A stretch of 35,423 nucleotides of DNA. Origin: CAHJWO01 sp964245885 (GTDB lineage: Bacteria > Verrucomicrobiota > Verrucomicrobiia > Chthoniobacterales > SZAS-18). The DNA is taken from assembly GCA_964245885.1 (NCBI GenBank), contig CAXTOX010000029.1, positions 1 through 35,423 of the forward strand, read 5' to 3'. Made by a program: the position numbers and the translations under genes. Every line of letters starts with the position of its first letter. The stretch's first letter is position 1. Positions 33,156 through 35,423 of this stretch are shown one piece after another. The notes under the pieces were generated by a model. It was not told where the DNA came from, made no database searches, and worked only from the letters and a program-made list of their open reading frames with translations.

Positions 33156-33192
33156 GACCTCATCCTCATTTTCTGACGCCAAGACGGTTCGC

Positions 33193-33816
33193 GTGGTCAT
33201 TGTCGATGACCACCGGGCCGTGCGTGAACTGCTGGTATCCTGCCTCCAACGGCCAGGGTTGACGCCGTTTGAAGTGGTGGCCGAGGGCGGCACCGGTCAG
33301 GAAGCGGTGGATCTGTGCACCAAACACCGCCCGGATCTGCTCCTGCTGGACGTGGTGCTGCCCGGGTTCAACGGGGTGGAGGTGTTGAGCCGGCTGCGGC
33401 GGCGGCTGCGGGGATTGCGGGTCGTTTTTTTCTCGGGCTGCACGCAGGAGCAGCTCATCGCGCAGGCCGTGGCCCTGGGCGCGGACGCTTACGTACTCAA
33501 GACGCAGTCGCTGCAAACGCTTGTGGACGCGATCGAGAGGGTCCGGCGCGGCGGCAAGTATTTCGACCCGGCCTTGATCCAGATGAACGCCCGCATGGCG
33601 ATCCTGCCCGGCTGGCAGATCCTGACCGCCCGCGAACAGCAGGTCGCGCGGCTCGTGGCCGAGGGCAAATCCACCAAGGAGGCGGCGGTGATCCTAGGCA
33701 TCAGCGCCAAGACGCTCGACAAGCACCGCTCCAGCATGATGCAGAAGCTCGACCTGCACGACGCCGTCTCGGTGACGCGCTACGCCATCCTCGCGGGGCT
33801 GACCTCGCTGGATTGA
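33193..33816 (+). CDS. NarL/LuxR-family response regulator
   Basis: Two-component transcription factor. The 207 residues have a receiver domain (acidic pocket VIVDDH, phospho-acceptor Asp53 in LLLLDVVLPGFNG, Lys in YVLKTQSLQ). A C-terminal LuxR helix-turn-helix follows (about 143-200, LTAREQQVARLVAEGKSTKEAAVILGISAKTLDKHRSSMMQKL). The only standard start in frame is the GTG at 33193, which begins right at the first beta-strand. Residues AKTVRV encoded just upstream look natural for the family, so a rarer start codon further up cannot be excluded. Partner kinase unknown; the hybrid kinase on the other strand is a candidate. Confidence 0.9.
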   Translation: MVIVDDHRAVRELLVSCLQRPGLTPFEVVAEGGTGQEAVDLCTKHRPDLLLLDVVLPGFNGVEVLSRLRRRLRGLRVVFFSGCTQEQLIAQAVALGADAYVLKTQSLQTLVDAIERVRRGGKYFDPALIQMNARMAILPGWQILTAREQQVARLVAEGKSTKEAAVILGISAKTLDKHRSSMMQKLDLHDAVSVTRYAILAGLTSLD

Positions 33817-33822
33817 GCCGAC

Positions 33823-34069
33823 GCGCCTGCGGCGGGTTGCGGGTTGCGGGTTGCGGTGCGGCCTGCGGCCACGTTGCGAGTTGCGGTGCAGGCTGCGCCT
33901 GCGTTGCGGTGCGGCCTGCGGCCACGTTGCGAGTTGCTGCCAGAGGCGCGCCGCGCAGTAGATGGAAGGCTCCCCAACGCGCCGTAGGCGCATCGCAACG
34001 GCACCGCAGGCCACCCCGCAACCCGCAACGCTCCCGCAGGGAGCACCGCAACGGTGCCGCAGGCACCGC
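33823..34069. repeat. Two-arm array of covarying hairpins (GTTGCGG/CCGCAAC family)
   Basis: The left half (33823-33937) reads in GTTGCGG orientation with loop CTGCG; the right half (33975-34069) is in CCGCAAC orientation with loop CGCAG. Stems differ between units yet stay complementary: GCAGG/CCTGC, GCTCC/GGAGC, GGTGC/GCACC. One 35-bp unit is duplicated exactly (33850-33884, 33903-33937). It fills the gap between the convergent regulator and gpmI genes. Confidence 0.85.
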
Positions 34070-34073
34070 TCCC

Positions 34074-35423
34074 TCACTTCGCCACCTTCTCCACCCCGGT
34101 CTTGCGCAGCAGGTTCTGCCCCGTCATCTCCGGCGGGCGTTCGATCCCGAGCAGCGCGAGCAAGGTCGGGGCCACGTCGGCGAGGATGCCGTCGTCCACC
34201 TCGATGCCCGCCGCGTCGGCCGCCACGTAGAGGACGTGTACGAGGTTAGTCGTGTGCGCCGTGTTGGGCGAGCCGTCGGCGTTGCGCATGAACTCGCAGT
34301 TGCCGTGGTCCGCCGTCACCAGCGCCTTGCCGCCGAGTTCCAGGACGCGTTCGATGACCTGCTGCACGGCGTCGTCGATAGTTTCCACCGCCTGGACCGC
34401 CGCGGCGACGACCCCGGTGTGCCCGACCATGTCCGGGTTGGCGAAATTGAGGATCACCAGATCGTAGTGGGCGAGGTCCTGGAGGACTTCCGCCGTGACC
34501 TTCGCCGCGCTCATCTCCGGCTGGAGATCGTACGTGGCGACCTTCGGCGACGGGATGATGCGGCGCTCCTCTTCCGGGAACGGCGTTTCCACCCCGCCGT
34601 TGAAGAAATAGGTCACGTGCGGGTATTTCTCCGTTTCGGCGATGCGCAGTTGGCGCTTGCCCGCCTCCGAGACGACCTGCCCGAGGATTTTCTCCAGGGT
34701 CTGCGGCGGAAAAACGTGCGGGCAAGCGTAGCTCGCGTCGTACTGCGTGAGCGTGACGTAATGCACCCGCGGCCAGTGCCCGCGCTCGAAGCCGACGAAA
34801 TCCTCGTCCAGGAACGCCGCCGAGAGCTGCTTGGCGCGGTCGGAGCGGAAGTTGAAGAAAAACACCACGTCGCCGTCGTGGACCCGCGGTTCGCCGGCGG
34901 CTGGCGGGGGGAAAACCATCGGCGGCAAAAACTCATCGGTCGTGCCGGCGTCGTAGAGCGGCCGGACGGCGTCGGTGGGGTCGAGCGCGCAGACCGTGCC
35001 CTTGCCGCAGACGATGGCGTCCCAGGCGAGCTTGGTGCGCTCCCAGCGGTGGTCGCGGTCCATCGCGTAGTACCGGCCGATCACCGTCGCCACGCGGGCG
35101 TCGCACGCGCTGATGGCCGTCTCGAATTCTTCCAGGTACCTGGCCCCGCCGGTGGGTGAGGTGTCGCGTCCGTCGGTGAAGGCGTGGACGTTGATGTCCC
35201 TGGCCCCGGCGCGGTGCGCGATCTTGACCAGGGCGATGAGGTGGTCGATGTGGCTGTGGACGCCGCCGTCGCTCAACAGGCCGAGCAGGTGCAGCCGCCG
35301 GCCCGGTTCGGCGGCGCGGGCGAAGGCTTCCACCAGCACGGGGTTGGCCGCCAGTTCGCCGTCTGCGATGGATTTGGTGATGCGTGTCAGGTCCTGGTAA
35401 ACCACCTGGCCCGCGCCGTGGTT
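34074..35423 (-). CDS. gpmI: 2,3-bisphosphoglycerate-independent phosphoglycerate mutase, 5' end outside window
   Basis: Interconverts 3- and 2-phosphoglycerate in glycolysis using two Mn2+ ions and a phosphoserine intermediate. The 449 visible residues (the family averages about 510) include SDGGVHSHIDHL, HAFTDGRDTSPTGG, RYYAMDRDHRWER and FFNFRSDRAKQL. The C-terminal metal ligands are NFANPDMVGHTG, VTADHGNCEF and NTAHTTNLVH. The N-terminal segment with the catalytic serine lies beyond the window edge. Its stop codon is only four bases from a hairpin-repeat array. Confidence 0.95.
   Translation of the reverse strand, partial: NHGAGQVVYQDLTRITKSIADGELAANPVLVEAFARAAEPGRRLHLLGLLSDGGVHSHIDHLIALVKIAHRAGARDINVHAFTDGRDTSPTGGARYLEEFETAISACDARVATVIGRYYAMDRDHRWERTKLAWDAIVCGKGTVCALDPTDAVRPLYDAGTTDEFLPPMVFPPPAAGEPRVHDGDVVFFFNFRSDRAKQLSAAFLDEDFVGFERGHWPRVHYVTLTQYDASYACPHVFPPQTLEKILGQVVSEAGKRQLRIAETEKYPHVTYFFNGGVETPFPEEERRIIPSPKVATYDLQPEMSAAKVTAEVLQDLAHYDLVILNFANPDMVGHTGVVAAAVQAVETIDDAVQQVIERVLELGGKALVTADHGNCEFMRNADGSPNTAHTTNLVHVLYVAADAAGIEVDDGILADVAPTLLALLGIERPPEMTGQNLLRKTGVEKVAK

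Noticed and set aside
33823..34069. Possible integron attC or clustered terminators
   Set aside because: The hairpins lack T-runs and integron core sites (GTTRRRY), and there is no integrase. A repeat family with variable stems explains them better.

Overview
The window looks like a chromosomal draft scaffold from a high-GC, Gram-negative bacterium. Lipoprotein and periplasmic-type signals, a Bat/MoxR operon, orphan response regulators and many long palindromic repeats would fit Verrucomicrobiota or the wider PVC group. That placement is inference, since no marker gene such as 16S rRNA is present. Two runs of ten Ns (17380-17389, 20574-20583) are scaffold gaps, and both fall inside bat genes. 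No tRNA, rRNA, CRISPR array, transposase or phage gene was recognised.

Layout. At 1-1820 (minus) lie a cut-off serine acetyltransferase (cysE) and galK. A small AT-hook/helix-turn-helix protein follows at 1996-2511, then a 30-bp inverted repeat and a terminator. At 2717-5593 is a sulfate uptake operon (binding lipoprotein, CysT, CysW) behind an AT-rich palindromic operator; no dedicated CysA is visible. A rhomboid protease (5616-6275, minus) separates it from an orphan PotA/FbpC-type ATPase (6386-7480) and a large solute-binding protein (7977-9755). Between those two is a nested repeat island. At 9898-12586 is a cobalt/nickel ECF transporter (cbiMQO) with 4-bp gene overlaps and a His-rich CbiO tail. 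A pair of 4-TM DMT/SMR-type permeases, an arginase-fold protein and a membrane TPR protein follow.

The block 15889-25495 (minus) is a MoxR/Bat operon: moxR, a DUF58 protein, a small membrane protein, batA, a fused batB-batC, batD and batE. A MazF-like toxin-antitoxin pair sits between moxR and the DUF58 gene. Upstream on the same strand are a small membrane protein, an AI-2E/PerM-family transporter and isocitrate dehydrogenase. A sulfotransferase-like gene (29200-30069) follows. Next come a signalling cluster (hybrid histidine kinase, decayed kinase remnant, receiver-only regulator, divergent LuxR-type regulator) and a cut-off phosphoglycerate mutase gpmI.

The most unusual content is the palindromic repeats. 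At least five unrelated families are present. One has an invariant loop and spacer but stems whose two sides change together. One is a 266-bp MITE-like element with perfect 17-bp ends and 8-bp flanking duplications. Two others have been absorbed into the 5' ends of bat genes, and in one case the repeat itself encodes the predicted signal peptide.
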